DNA of 64,000 nt, from the NCBI GenBank assembly GCA_016800925.1, contig JABCPU010000344.1:1-64000 (forward strand), in the 5' to 3' direction. This DNA is from Suillus spraguei (lineage: Eukaryota; Basidiomycota; Agaricomycetes; Boletales; Suillaceae). The translations under genes were made by a program, and so were the position numbers. The notes beneath the pieces are model-generated. The model was not told the origin of the DNA. It ran no database searches and saw only the letters and a program-made list of their open reading frames with translations. Below, in pieces: positions 1 to 11,399 of this stretch. Numbering within the stretch: the first letter of the stretch is position 1; every line of letters begins with the position of its first letter.

Positions 1-1489
1 CACCCTAGTGCATGAATCAAAACACACTATTCTTATAGTAGTCAAACCTGGCATTCTTCAAAGCATACATTTTCGTCTTCAGATACACTAAGTCACGATG
101 CGCATAGACTACACATCAAAGCCAGATAATGATAATCCCCAGACAGATCTCACCGGAGGCGGAGGGTACTCTGACCGCCGCGCTTGCCATTCACTGATCA
201 GCGAGATGATATTATCAGCCTGTGCAGTGAACAATGAGTTTTTATCATATAAAAGCTATCTGGCAATATCACACACACCTTCATCACCTTACGGATGCTT
301 TCTGCTCGTCCAGTCAAGCTTGCATTATCCGCAAGCAATGCGGTGCGCCCCATGAAACGCGTAGTAAATTCGTGGCGGCGTTCATGACTATCGGCTGATT
401 GCCATAACGTCGATTCCGCGCGTTTAACCATGGCTTGGATGGTCCGTACGTGTTGTACGTCAACCATCTCGTGCAACAGAATCCCCAGATACTCGTGCAT
501 GATTAGTATTTGGGTGAGGTCAAATGAGAACATGTCTGCTATGAAGCAAGAAAAATCTAACGTGACATTCCACCGTTTAGTTTCTAGTCTATTCCACAGG
601 GAAATAGCATTTGGATTATCCTGTGCGATGACGAAGCGCCGTCAGAAGGAATTGCAATAGAATACTTTTGATCACTTCAAATCAATCTGGTGTTCTCGTG
701 TACGTGGTATTGCAATTCCAGAGTGCCACACAGAATGATGATTCGCCAATGTAGCGTACCTCTCGCGCAAAGGGCGCCGCCTCTGGTCCAAAATCCACTA
801 TTCGCTTTGGCTGAAATTTCCCAGCTGAAAAGTTGAGCAAGATCGCGTGATGCATCGAATGACCATGGACCTAACTAAAGTGGGATCGGATGCCAGCATG
901 CCAACGTCAAGGATATGCAACCACACACTCTGGTGTGTAAACGGGTGGAGGAAAACTCTAAAGCGGCGAGGAACAAATGTTGTGGCGTCCGATTTGAGCT
1001 TGGACTTTATAGGTTGGGCCGCAATGCGAAACGAGTGGCCGCCTAGCACAGTTCCCTGAACGGATGCTTCACTAAGTTGGTCATAGTCGTAAGTTCGTAC
1101 TTCGCCATCGACCAATGTCGTGTTGCCGTTGCAGGGTAAATATTGAAAGATTGATCAGGAATGCCAGTGCTCGACTGCCAGGAGAAAGTTGTGTATAGAT
1201 TCTTGTTGCCTCCGAAGGATAATGTTGCCCGTTCATTAGAATTGGTTCATTCGTGACATTGAGTTCAATGTCGACAGTTATCGTAGCTAAAAAAAAAAAA
1301 AGGAGGATGACTCGGAGTTACTAGATAGGCTGAGGGAATATATTGGTTTCCGATACGAGTACAATTCAAATCCAATAATAATTTATAGGGCTGGCGAGGG
1401 CCACAGTAATCGACGAGCGACCAGTGGAAATCATGGCCAACGCTGTGACTCTCTGTTGGATTTGAACTATATTTGTCTTGCCAAATATA
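1..1489. other. Window edge with possible hypothetical exons, no recognised gene
   Basis: Two open stretches on the minus strand (about 198-533 and 798-1115) have reasonably protein-like composition, for example the segment HEYLGILLHEMVDVQHVRTI in the first. I do not recognise either one. I also cannot connect them with convincing splice sites, and the left part runs off the window edge. They may be exons of one unidentified gene or chance open frames. An A12 run lies at about 1290. Nothing else was recognised before the tRNA gene. Confidence 0.3.
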
Positions 1490-1571
1490 TCTCTGGTAGT
1501 ATATCGGATAGTACACCCGCCTGTCACATCTACTGTGCGCGGGAGAGCGGGGTTCGACCCCCGCCAGAGAG
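1490..1571 (+). tRNA. tRNA-Asp(GTC): tRNA-Asp (GTC) with an 11-nt intron
   Basis: A complete cloverleaf is visible. The acceptor stem TCTCTGG (1490-1496) pairs with CCAGAGA (1564-1570), followed by discriminator G1571. The D-stem is GTAT/GTAC. The anticodon stem CCCGC (1516-1520) pairs with GCGGG (1539-1543). The anticodon loop CTGTCAC carries GTC at 1523-1525. The T-arm holds the B-box GGTTCGACCCC. An insertion of about 11 nt (1527-1537), starting one base 3' of the anticodon, sits at the canonical position of nuclear tRNA introns. The 3' CCA is not encoded, as expected for a nuclear tRNA. It lies about 310 bp beyond the 3' end of the convergent GDH2 gene. Confidence 0.93.
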
Positions 1572-1576
1572 TTTTT
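1572..1576 (+). terminator. Pol III T5 terminator of tRNA-Asp
   Basis: Five T residues directly follow the discriminator base of tRNA-Asp, which fits an RNA polymerase III terminator. Confidence 0.8.
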
Positions 1577-1884
1577 GCACTGTCTGTCCAAAATATTTTC
1601 GTACGTGCAGCATGGTATTTCGCCGGCAACTCGCTCGTATTACTGTCAACTTTCTGAATTTTAATTTTCGAACTGCAGTTCCATCCAACATTTTATTTGC
1701 AAGCTGGTGTAGTCGATCATTGCTTTTACATTACAGGTGCAAAGCAGCCCAGGTTGTGTCACATTTGGTACATTATTATATCCATCGTATTGGAGATTTT
1801 ATCGGTCCTGATATGGTATTATCGGCCTCTCCCTATGTACAGTATGTAAGATCTCAAAGTCAAGGTCAAGTCCCGAAACAAGTA

Positions 1885-4800
1885 TTACCGTGCGAGATCC
1901 CGAGCGAAATGGAAAAAGTCTACGCTAGAGCTGTTAACACCGTATTTGTAGATCTGCAAGATGAAATTAGGATGAGCAGCCAGCAAGAAAAGAAGATACG
2001 GTTAAAACCCACATAATGCGAAGCAACCCAGCTCGAGAATAGAGCACGTTGGTATGTTTCGGGAAGCCTCTCTAGCAGGGCATCGAGACCAACCTGATCT
2101 ACCAGGGTGGCGGGTATAGCGCGTCTCATGACGCCCCTGCGGCTAGGTACATCATCAAACAAGTCAGAGAATTCAAGCTCTGCCTGCAAGTTATTGAGCC
2201 TCGTGGACAACTCGTCCGAGATCTGCGTTCGGGGCTTAGCGCCTTGGAGGCGGGCGTGCTCACGCCAGATACAATGGAACTCCGCCGCGGCATTCTCCGA
2301 AATCTTTTCTTGAATCTCTTTGACGTATTTTTGATAGAATTCTGAAGGCTTGCCGTCCTTGAAGATCATGAGGTCGAGGTATTCCTGGTCGTGAGGGCGA
2401 GACCCGCGAGGACTTCAAGCGAGGAACTGGTCACACCACCTGAAGCAGGGTCAACATCATCAAATAAGTGATAGTAAGATAACCTCACCCTTGTTCGTAC
2501 TGGAGTCCTTGAACAAGACAACCTTGCGTTTTTCTAAGTGCAACCTTGCCTGCTGAGTGGAAGAACAGATTTGCACCCTCGACGATGTACTTGAAATGGG
2601 GTTTGCCTTTCTGTTCTGTCAAAGCGGCAACATTAGATATGTTCACGCTTCGGGACTGAATGATTTGTCCAGCTGGTGTTTGGTGCAGCTGTAATGCAAA
2701 CATACCGTCCACCGCAAGGCACAAAAAGATCTGCCTTGAAACGGAAAGTGAGCTCCATTCCTGAAGTCAGTTACCGTCCAGAACGATTTCGCCGGCTAAC
2801 AACAGCGTGTGAGATAACAACGAACTTCGAGAAAGCCGCACATACAGGGTAGCTTGACATCCTGTTCCTCGACCTTGACAAGGTACCCGTCCTTGCTCAA
2901 CTTGGTCTTGTCAAAATGAGCAACGGTCAGGCGACGTTTGGCGAGGCGGATGAGTTCCTCCCTATTAATACCTGCAGAGTCGACAAGAACGCCACTACCA
3001 TCGATAATAGCAATCGTCTTGTCGGAACTCAACAGTATCTCATTTGATCCAAGATCTCCGTCTGCAAAGTGTCAAGGACAACTTTCAAAGAGTAAAGACG
3101 CAAACATACCAGGACCGCCAGTTTGAACTTTTGTGATATCTTTCTCCCTGAGTCCAAGCTGCTTGTAAATGCCAAGCACATATTGACGAATGGATAACGA
3201 CGTCATTCCATATGTATCATGGGGAATACCACCCAAAAGCTCGGCACTTGCCGGTGGTAAATGACTTCCACCATGTCTCGGCACCACGATCACGAGCGTG
3301 TAACGCTGCCCAATCCATCATGTCTGCTGTACCCTCTATACGAGATATTAGTCACCTCCATGGTATATATCGGACAGGCAATCCTACCATCAGGGCCGAA
3401 GAACAGCAACTCTGGCTTTCCATACAGGTCAACCAGGCGTTCCTTAATCCCTGGAGTTTGGCCAGGGATAAGCAAGTCGATAATGGCCTAATCAAATAAT
3501 TAATATCTATCCATTGGTGCATAATTGCTCACTTACATCGACATATTTCTCGAAACAGCGTCTAGGCGGCGCTCCAAGACTGCGTGAAAGGTATATATAT
3601 AAATGCAAAGGTGGGAAGTGAAATCACGCACGAAGGCAAAATAGTACCCTTAGCACCTCCTTCTGGAATGTCCTTGTTTTTCAAAGACTGAGTGGCAGCT
3701 AGTCCGTAGTTCTCATCAAACAACATCCTCTGGTTGATCGAATAGTTCCTGGTTGCATAGAACTCAGCTGCAAGATTCCAAAGTCCAGAAAAGGCGCACG
3801 TACTCCTTTCCGCGACATAACGATTCGAATACCGCCGCGGGCAACATCTCTGAAGCGAATGGGAAACCACGGAATTTCATTTCCGATGACGATGAACATT
3901 CCGAAAGGTTTGTTTGGGTATTCAATCTCGGGCAAAAACTCAGGAGCCAGACGGAATGATAATGCAACCTTCGTGGGTTGATAGAAGTTCGTCTTCAAAA
4001 TGTGCCTACGGAAAGGTCAGCTACTAATCAATCATTCACTTTCAGACTCACTTGTTGAATATGAGGAAACTCTCGAGAACTTGTAAATCCTGCTTGTTCA
4101 GGACTGTACGTCTGATTTTATCGTACAACTCAGAGTCAGACAGGGGCTGCGTCGTTTGAAGACGTTGGTAAGAGAGAGTAGGTCTGGGCGCGTCTCGTCA
4201 AAATCACCCCAGGCAAATACATGAGCAGACTCACCCGAGCTGCGATGCCTCATCTGCAGCTGGATAATGTACCATAGCGAAATTAACATAGAGGAGATGT
4301 ATCTGTCAGAAAGGTGTTAATGTGATATCCCGAACGAAACCGGAAACGCACGATTTCCGCGTGTGCATGGATGACTTGAGCAATACTCTCCCGCGTGAAA
4401 GTCTCCTCCCTGAAGCGTCTCTTGATATTATTGAGAACTTCGGCGTGTAAGGGGTTCGATTCGTCCAGGATATTTTTGAGGTGGAGGTACGCGGGACCCA
4501 GGCGATTGCAGAAGTGTTGAGCGAAAACCCAACCACAATCTGATGAACAATTAACTCGATTCCTGTTTCAAGAATGTTGAACATACAAGCATAGGTCGCC
4601 TCTTGCACAGCATGTCCAGAATTGACAGAATCGAGGAGGAAAAAGGGGTTGTCGGGAAGACAATAAAGCAGTGATGCCTCCTTCATCACCTGGAATATGG
4701 AGTGCTCAATCGGCGCGCCAGTTGAGTTAGGCATCGGATTCAGGTAGAGAGAGATGATCGTGATTCCATTGGAGAACTGCTCTACATACTTGCGAGCCGA

Positions 4801-5798
4801 GTACAGCTGATAAAAGTGATAGAGGTTCGACAGAGCGCTGCAAATGAGTTTAAGCTACCGTGCTATAACGCAAATGGGTCAACATACCTAAAGAACGGGA
4901 AGTGCCGCCCATCTTGTATCCAATGACAAGACGCCTCTCACGAGTGCCTTCAACTTCAAATACTTCCATGACAGGACCGTAGCGGCTCTCGACTTGCCAG
5001 ATAATTTTCTGGTACACTTCAAGAGTATGTGGACTCGCTTTCTCAAGGAAAGCAGTGTCGGAGACCGTACGGATATCGGTAAGTCCATCAGTCTGAGTTG
5101 AGGGGTGGGGGAGAAGGGAAGTTGCACTTGGTGATGAAGTAACAGCGCAGCTGTTGAGATGCTGTTGCAGATATAGATCCGGTGGATCGGAAAGTCTCAA
5201 GGCGGTAACAATTCGACGGAGTTGAGTTGTCAAGGTATAAAGAGTCGATTCTGTGTCAGGCAACAAAATTGGCATAGTAATTGTGAGCCTCATCAAATAA
5301 ACATACCTGGATTCGCAAGTAGCACCAGGCCCTTCGGTGGAAGTCAGACCCGGTAAACTGGTGTGGATGAAAGTCGCCCCATTCCCTTTCTCGTCGATCC
5401 TCTCGAGGTCGATGACAAGCTTATTGAGGTCGTGCTTGGTATAGGCGAGCACCTTAGCACCAAAGAGCGCGATGATGTGATCAGATATTACAGAGGGCGA
5501 TTCATTTTGAAAGTAGGTATCATCGATGCCGAGCTGAGAGTAAAACCAGTTGACTTCGTTTGCAACCAACTCGCGAGGAATGAAACCCTATTGATTTGAC
5601 GCGAATATTAATGCCAACTGTGATTTAGAGAGACGTAGATTAGATCACCTTGGCAGCGACATCTGCCTGTACCTTGGCGCGTTGTTCTTCCTTGCCTTTG
5701 AAGACTGGGGTAGTATAACCAGGCAGGTTCTTGACGCGCTGCAAGGATGCCTCGCTACTAGCCCTTGAGCTTGCGTTAGAAAGACTGTTAAGAGACAT
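1885..5798 (-). CDS. GDH2: NAD-dependent glutamate dehydrogenase (GDH2 type), multi-exon, frame-disrupted
   Basis: The gene encodes the large fungal NAD-specific glutamate dehydrogenase (glutamate to 2-oxoglutarate plus ammonia; nitrogen catabolism), normally about 1,050 aa. I place the start at ATG 5798 (MSLNSLSNASSRASSE). Family blocks follow in order: DIRTVSDTAFLEKASPHT, MPNSTGAPIEHSIFQVMKEA, the DVARGGIRIV substrate and cofactor region, LFDENYGLAATQ, PEGGAKGTIL, GGIPHDTYGMTSLS, SDKTIAIIDGSGVLVD and KYIVEGANLFF. The final exon 1885-1953 (ending HFARDLAR) joins across a 59-nt intron (1954-2012). Many introns of about 50 nt have good GT-AG ends. Several exons, however, need one-base frame changes, for example near 5107-5111, 4902, 3870, 3245, 2790, 2740, 2655, 2560 and 2395. 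The protein text between the breaks remains highly conserved. This is either a very young pseudogene or an indel-rich stretch of consensus sequence. Confidence 0.88.
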
Positions 5799-8569
5799 GT
5801 TTGGGGGAACTTCTAGACTGGGAATGAGGCTGGGACGGCGTCGAGGACATCGTCTAGCAATGATTATAGATGTCTATAGAAAATCTACAGGCGAGTCGCG
5901 TCTATTTGATCAAGAATCGATTGATGCAGTGAATTGAGGGACAACAATGGTTTCAATAGTGACAATAAACGACCTCGTATTTATACCGATTTATACGGAC
6001 CATAACTCAAGTTTTGAGCTCTCTGGGTACGGATCTTGTTGCTTGTCAAGGTATAATCTGGTATGCCGGTCAAAATAGTGACAAATAAAGAGAAAAAAAA
6101 AAAGGAAAAGGTCACTTGACTAGGTACCAATCTTTGATACCTCATGTGCTTGATGGTCAGTAATTAATGTGATATATTTCGAGGGGCGCAGGTGTCGAAT
6201 TAACATACATTTTCTAGTCTGCCTCCTTCAACCCGGTTCTGTGAGGTGCCCGGTAGCGGATCAGGTGACTTGTTGAAGTTCCGTGCGCTGACACGTTCGG
6301 CGGCCAGGGGGTTACAGCTTTGTTTGTTACCACCATCACCGACAATCTAATAGTAGTGAGTCACTGTCTGTCTAGACAGTTGCAACTGATTGGTGCATGA
6401 CAACGATGATTTCATCGAAACCAATCTACAGATTTATTTCGAATTCCATGAGCAAAAATAAGAATTTATTGCATGCTTCGTCGCGTCATCGAATCGCTAC
6501 ATTCATATTACGCGGCCGGCGGACCTGAACGTTGAACTCGTGCTTCAAGTCACGTAAGTTTGCGTCCCCCGGAACGAAACCAGTGTATCTGCCACGACAC
6601 AAAATGCATCACCCGTTATATACTTTCTTTCAACTCATCAGCCGAAACGTGAGTAGGACGGTCGTTTATCGCCCAAACTCTTCCCACCTAGCACTTGCTG
6701 TATGTGTAGGTGCAGGGTCATCACATTCAATGGCACTCTAGCACCCTGTAGGCGCGTACGGCTTGAAACCTGAGCCAGCGGCTCGCGCGGTCCGACCCAT
6801 GCCTACCATTCCGACCTTAGCATCGTCACGACGTCGTCCCCCGAATCTAATTTTTGTGATCAAAGCTACTTCGCGTTCTGTTCAGAAATGCCCTCTGACT
6901 CATGACCCTTCATAGCAACGACACGTTGATGAATAGGCGATGGAGTCTCGGAGCTATGCCAGAAATCGCTCTCTTTCAAGGACCAGACTCGAGTCCGAAC
7001 GTGTTACATACACTGCAAGATACATTCATGGGCTCGATATTTTATCCGGGGATATGCTTCCGCATATGTATGGTCGGTCGAAGGAGAGTAGAATGATTCC
7101 ATGACACATCAGCTATACCCTGAAGGAATTGAATGCTGCTCGGACCGACCGACGTTGGGGCTACGTGGTTGGTACGGGCTGGCTTCTCCCTGCCCTTGAT
7201 TCGACTTTAATTGGAGCTCCCATGGTGTCTTCCGAGTACGAACCTCATGGGTTTATTCAAGTATCAAGAAGTTAGTTTTCGATGAGAAACGAATAGATCG
7301 ATCCATGATAACGTGTGGATGCCTGTATGACCAGCGAGAAAATGAAACCCGTGTCTTGGTACTATATTATAGGATTTGCTAGTATGTAGCACTTTCCCCC
7401 ATTCTGTGTCATGGTTTATTGAATCTAGAAGTTGCTTCCACTGCGCCGAAGGTCATTATGCAAGCAGGTAATTTTTATTTGTATATATCCATTTGTCCAT
7501 TAGAATAGTACTTATGTAGGACCATACTCGGGGATCCTATCCCCTTCGCATCTCTAAAGCCACGAATGCCCTGGTAAGGCGTACCCCACCAGTGCGCCAT
7601 TCCTGCCGGATGTTTTAGATAGGATATTTAATTCGTAAATCCGTGGCCTAATGCCCCTTATATATTCAAGTGACCTGGCAGCTCCCGGTAATAAAACAAC
7701 ACTTTGGGCTGCGAATGATCACACTCACTTGAACTTTGTATACTCGGAAAGCGCCGTCTCAGTCGGCAGATACCCCTTGCTGGTAAACTCCGCGGTTGGT
7801 ACTGTTCTGAACAACCTTTCAACCGGTTCTCAATGCCCCGGAAGGTCTGAGTAGAGCCCCAGGAGTAAAGACTTTCGCCTTACTTGTAGACTTGTGAAAG
7901 CTGCGTGTTCAAGTTATCGGGAAGCATGCAACTTGCTTCGAAAAATCGAAGTCTGCCTTGACCATTGGTAGTATTTTATAGCTTCCGAGACTAACGGAGA
8001 TATTACCTGGAATCAGCGTGCTCAGTTTTGGCACAGTGTGAAATACACCAACGGTTAGGATGAACCAACCGTACCGTGATGCAGTAGTAGTCTGTCCTCA
8101 TGTGAGGATCCGGATATCCAAGCATCAGCTTGTACAACTTAGTTGCTAAGTAGTTCTCGCACAAGAGAACATGACAGGACAGAAACCGATAGATAAGCCC
8201 AGCCTGAATTGAGTTACCCCCGCGAGTCGTGACTTGTTGAAACATGATTGAATGATATCTGAGTCCGCGGCAATGCATGAACACAAATACAATGAAGCCG
8301 TACCACCACAAATTCCAGGGAATTTTCTGGACCCTCATATTCAGTCAATACGATCCTCATCTAGGACAGTATTTGGATGTGACAGCAGGGCTGTCAATTA
8401 CGATGGCGAAGATGATGCGAGGGATGGTGCAACAGGCTATGATGTTGTGCCAGTGGCGGGAGTTTTGTCAATCGGGCTCCGGCACGACCGGTGGCAGTCA
8501 CCAGCCTCGTGGCTGAACGCTACCCTTCAGACTTTGAATTCGATTTCGCATAATTGACTCGCCTGGCAC
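5799..8569. other. Long intergenic region
   Basis: This is 2.8 kb between the GDH2 start and the hAT insertion. Only short open stretches are present on either strand, with no motif or splice structure I recognise. It should hold the GDH2 promoter at its left end. At its right end it should hold the original promoter and 5' UTR of the bL35m gene, now separated from the coding sequence by the transposon. A minus-strand open stretch at 8003-8338 is hydrophobic in parts but unidentified. Confidence 0.5.
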
Positions 8570-8577
8570 CTTGTCAC
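8570..8577 (+). repeat. 8-bp target-site duplication CTTGTCAC, left copy
   Basis: The octamer CTTGTCAC directly precedes the left inverted repeat of the hAT element. An identical octamer follows the right inverted repeat at 10555-10562. Eight-base duplications are the hallmark of hAT insertion. Confidence 0.93.
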
Positions 8578-8795
8578 TAGTGCTGTGGGCAGAAATATTG
8601 GGGCGAGTTCTGCCAAAAAAAACGGCAGAACGGTATTTGGCAGAATGGCAAAAATATTATTTAAGCTATTGCATAGACGCTACACCCTCCGACGACAACA
8701 GTGCATCAACGTTCCAGACTGCCTCTGTGCCTTGCGACCCACGGCCAATCACGTCAATCTCTTCAATAAATCCTGCAGGTGTAATTCTTTTATCA

Positions 8796-9716
8796 ACTTT
8801 CTCCATCTCGTTCCAGTAATACCTCCTTCGAAGATATCTGGGACTTCGTCAGCACCTTCTTGCCACGGTGTGATTCTGGAGCCTCGTTTTCAAACCTGCT
8901 AAATTCTTCAAGCAGTTCTTCATCCGTCATCGACTCTGGACCTGCAAGAAATTCGTTGTCCGAGCTGCAAGAGTCACTAGTAAGTGGAGGCACCCATGCA
9001 AAAGACCTTTGAAGTTTGTTTGCTAAGGCTATGTCAAGTCTATCTTCTGGTTGAGTGTGCATATGGGCATGTTTGCGACGTGCTGGCTTGCCGGCTTCGT
9101 CATCCCCTTTGTGCAAGAAATTGGCGTAGCTTGCTAAGAGACTCGAAAGTCTGAACGGATAGGTTGCAGCGTTTTACAGATTGTACCCCACCCAGGCCCG
9201 AGAAATAACGCTCGACGTCGGCAGCATGAGGTACAATTAAGTGGATTATCATTGCGAACGCCTTCAATGGACAGCGTTCGGCACTGACTGGGAGAGTTTC
9301 CCATTGAACTCACCGAAACAATTTGAAATTTGCACGCGTTGCTTGCTCTAGAGTGACTGGGAGATCCACAAACCCAAAGAGGTTCTTCCGTTTCTGTGGA
9401 GTATTAGTCGTAATTGACGGAGGCTTGGATAAAGCAGAATCTGCATTTGGGATAGGTGGGAGTAGTAATGCTTGATTTCCGTTCTTTGAGGCAAGATAGT
9501 TACGGACTTCTGAGCGAGCCTGGTCCGGGGCTGTAGGGCAAGCATTCCGGTCAAGAATATGTTTGAGGTGTCTGACATCGCGACCTTCTATACATGTCGA
9601 ACAGTAGTTGCATTGATAAACATAGCGATTGGAGGAATTTGGAACTTTTTGCTGTTGGATCAAGTGGCTGGGGATTATTTTTCCAACAGGACGACCCTTG
9701 GACTTTGTCGATGACA
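8796..9716 (-). pseudogene. hAT transposase remnant (BED-type finger plus dimerisation domain, core deleted)
   Basis: The reading begins near 9716 (MSSTKSKGRPVGKIIPSHL), although the open frame extends up to 9870. It contains a BED-like finger, CNYCSTCIEGRDVRHLKHIL followed by DRNAC, then an S/P-rich linker, and stops being readable near KLFR at about 9313. The text then jumps to the C-terminal hAT dimerisation region: VPHAADVERYFSGLGG, SVKRCNLSVQTFESL and an acidic tail. The DDE/RNase H-fold core of several hundred residues, expected between these parts, is absent. A frame change at about 9120-9130 separates SVQTFESL from the tail. It is clearly inactive. Confidence 0.85.
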
Positions 9717-9940
9717 TTCTGGCATGTACAGAGGTCCAGACACACATTTTTGAATGTTGAACATTTGTTATTTGCTCATAGTAGTGGTTCTCAAAGTTAA
9801 CTTCGTATAGAAATTTCAAACGTTGAGCATTTTGGAATTTGCCGGTTAATTGAGGCTCCGACGCTGACACATCAACCCTAACCTTATACTCAGACCGTCA
9901 TCATCTACTGCAGTCTGCGACACCATCTTTCAATATCATT

Positions 9941-10288
9941 ATGCCTCGGGAATCCGATCGTTCAAGGCTCCTTCGCAGCCTCAAACAAACTAGTCATGAC
10001 CTTACTATCGCGCGATACATGGAGTTAGTTGAGTTTATGGTAGATGAACTACTAGTAGATGAGGAGGAGGACTCATCAGAGATCAGCGACACTGCCAGTG
10101 GTCATAGTGGGTCTGATATCAGCATACGGACAGCATCACCAGCATGGCCTGAATCCCCTACCTCATCGGTCACATCTGCCTCGTCAATCAATTCGCTTGT
10201 ATCACTCTCAACAGCATACTCGAGCGTCCTATCACACGATATCCCAGACATGTGTGAACGAGTTTTTCATGATACAGGGTGTTGTTAA
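9941..10288 (+). CDS. Passenger ORF inside the hAT element, hypothetical (115 aa)
   Basis: This open frame starts ATG CCT CGG GAA and runs opposite to the transposase. It is rich in acidic and serine residues, for example VDEEEDSSEISDTASG. It lies wholly inside the transposon, between the transposase start and the right inverted repeat. I do not recognise a domain. It could be a spliced accessory gene of the element, truncated by the same internal decay, or a chance frame in the divergent promoter region. Confidence 0.35.
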   Translation: MPRESDRSRLLRSLKQTSHDLTIARYMELVEFMVDELLVDEEEDSSEISDTASGHSGSDISIRTASPAWPESPTSSVTSASSINSLVSLSTAYSSVLSHDIPDMCERVFHDTGCC

Positions 10289-10554
10289 CACAGCGATTAA
10301 GGATCAGATTGGAGCTTGACCACCATCGACGCCAATGACAACGACGAGCAGGCAGGGCATACCGGAGTTCGAAAGCTGCCGTACCGGCAGCATCCGAATT
10401 CGCAAATTTTGGCTGAGAATTTCTTTCTAGGTTTGACTTTGAGAACCGTCAGTGTAAGATTGACTTCTGCCGACTTCTGCCCAAGGCCTACTACCGGCAA
10501 TTGCCGCTTGGCAATTGTCATTGGCAGAATGGCAGACTTCTGCCCACAACACTA

Positions 10555-10562
10555 CTTGTCAC
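10555..10562 (+). repeat. 8-bp target-site duplication CTTGTCAC, right copy
   Basis: This is identical to 8570-8577. It overlaps the Kozak region of the bL35m gene, whose ATG starts at 10564 after one further C. Confidence 0.93.
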
Positions 10563-10563
10563 C

Positions 10564-10873
10564 ATGTTCCTCTCGCGCCTCGTAACGACTGCAAAACAAT
10601 TCTCCACATCTGCCATCACCAGTTTCCCAAAACTCAAGACGCACAGCGGTACAAAGAAACGGTGGAGAGCGATCAGCAATGGCAAGTTCAAACGTGTATG
10701 TGCACCTCTCCGTCCATCGATTTCGTTCAGCTCAACGGCGCGCGCAGGCACACGCAGCACACGCGCATTTGAACGTTACTAAGAGACCAGGGCGTAAGAA
10801 CTCACTCTGCCAGACAGCATATTCCAGCGGAGCGCAGACACCAACCTTGAAAAAGCTTATGCCCTACGCCTAG
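10564..10873 (+). CDS. Mitochondrial large-subunit ribosomal protein bL35m
   Basis: There are two exons, 10564-10695 and 10748-10873, joined by a 52-nt GT-AG intron, giving 85 aa. The first 20 or so residues (MFLSRLVTTAKQFSTSAITS) form an Arg/Ser/Thr-rich presequence typical of mitochondrial import. The bL35 signature follows: PKLKTHSGTKKRW, then NGKFKR, then the HAAHAHLN block just after the splice. The protein is a small basic component of the mitochondrial 54S subunit. The start is fixed by the presequence and by the context CACC before ATG. A defective hAT transposon ends 1-9 bp upstream, so the native 5' UTR and promoter are about 2 kb away and transcription may now start within the element. 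Confidence 0.9.
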
Positions 10874-11399
10874 CCCGACTTATTCTATAGGTCGGTCCCT
10901 TGTTTTGAGCTGGAGAACGTCACACTTATCACCTTCAGATACACTGTACTTCTTATATAATGAACGTCTGTTTAAACAAGAGTGCATGTCCACGATATAG
11001 ATATGACACTTCTTGATGACATATGTTCGTCTGGCAGCACAGTTCCAATCTGCATAAATGTCCCTCAGAGCAGTGGATTCACGCAGGTGCACTTACCACT
11101 ACCGTTTCTGATAGGCGGTCCTCAGATATATGACATATTCGACAAGGAAACATACTCAGGATTCAGGAACGACGCGCTGAAGTCACTGAAGTCACCAACA
11201 CCTCAATAATCTATTATTTGTCCTGAACGTTTGAACAATGCAATTTAGTATTGCAAATATAGTATGTCGTGCACTGGCATCGGAGTCTGGGTCACTGATC
11301 TTGCTAATAGACCTTCAATGATTTCTTATGCTCCAGGAGTACCGACGCTCATCGAGATGCGGGGCTTGGCCAGGCCCACACCGGATCAATGGGCAATAC
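10874..11399. other. Intergenic; one unrecognised ORF
   Basis: A 75-codon plus-strand frame at 10982-11209 (ending LKSLKSPTPQ) has no motif I recognise and no clear splice partners. Otherwise this is the 3' flank of bL35m up to the next inverted-repeat element. Confidence 0.35.

Larger units (their letters stand above)
8578..10554 (-). mobile_element. Defective hAT-superfamily DNA transposon, 1,977 bp
   Basis: The terminal inverted repeats are 17 bp with one mismatch: TAGTGCTGTGGGCAGAA at 8578-8594 and its complement (TAGTGTTGTGGGCAGAA) at 10538-10554. Perfect 8-bp duplications flank them. Both subterminal regions are crowded with GGCAGAA/TTCTGCC motifs, the kind of repeated site hAT transposases bind. 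Inside, on the minus strand, are the N-terminal zinc-finger part and the C-terminal dimerisation part of an hAT transposase. The central catalytic core is missing, so the copy is non-autonomous. The right end lies 9 bp upstream of the bL35m ATG, including the target duplication. Confidence 0.95.
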
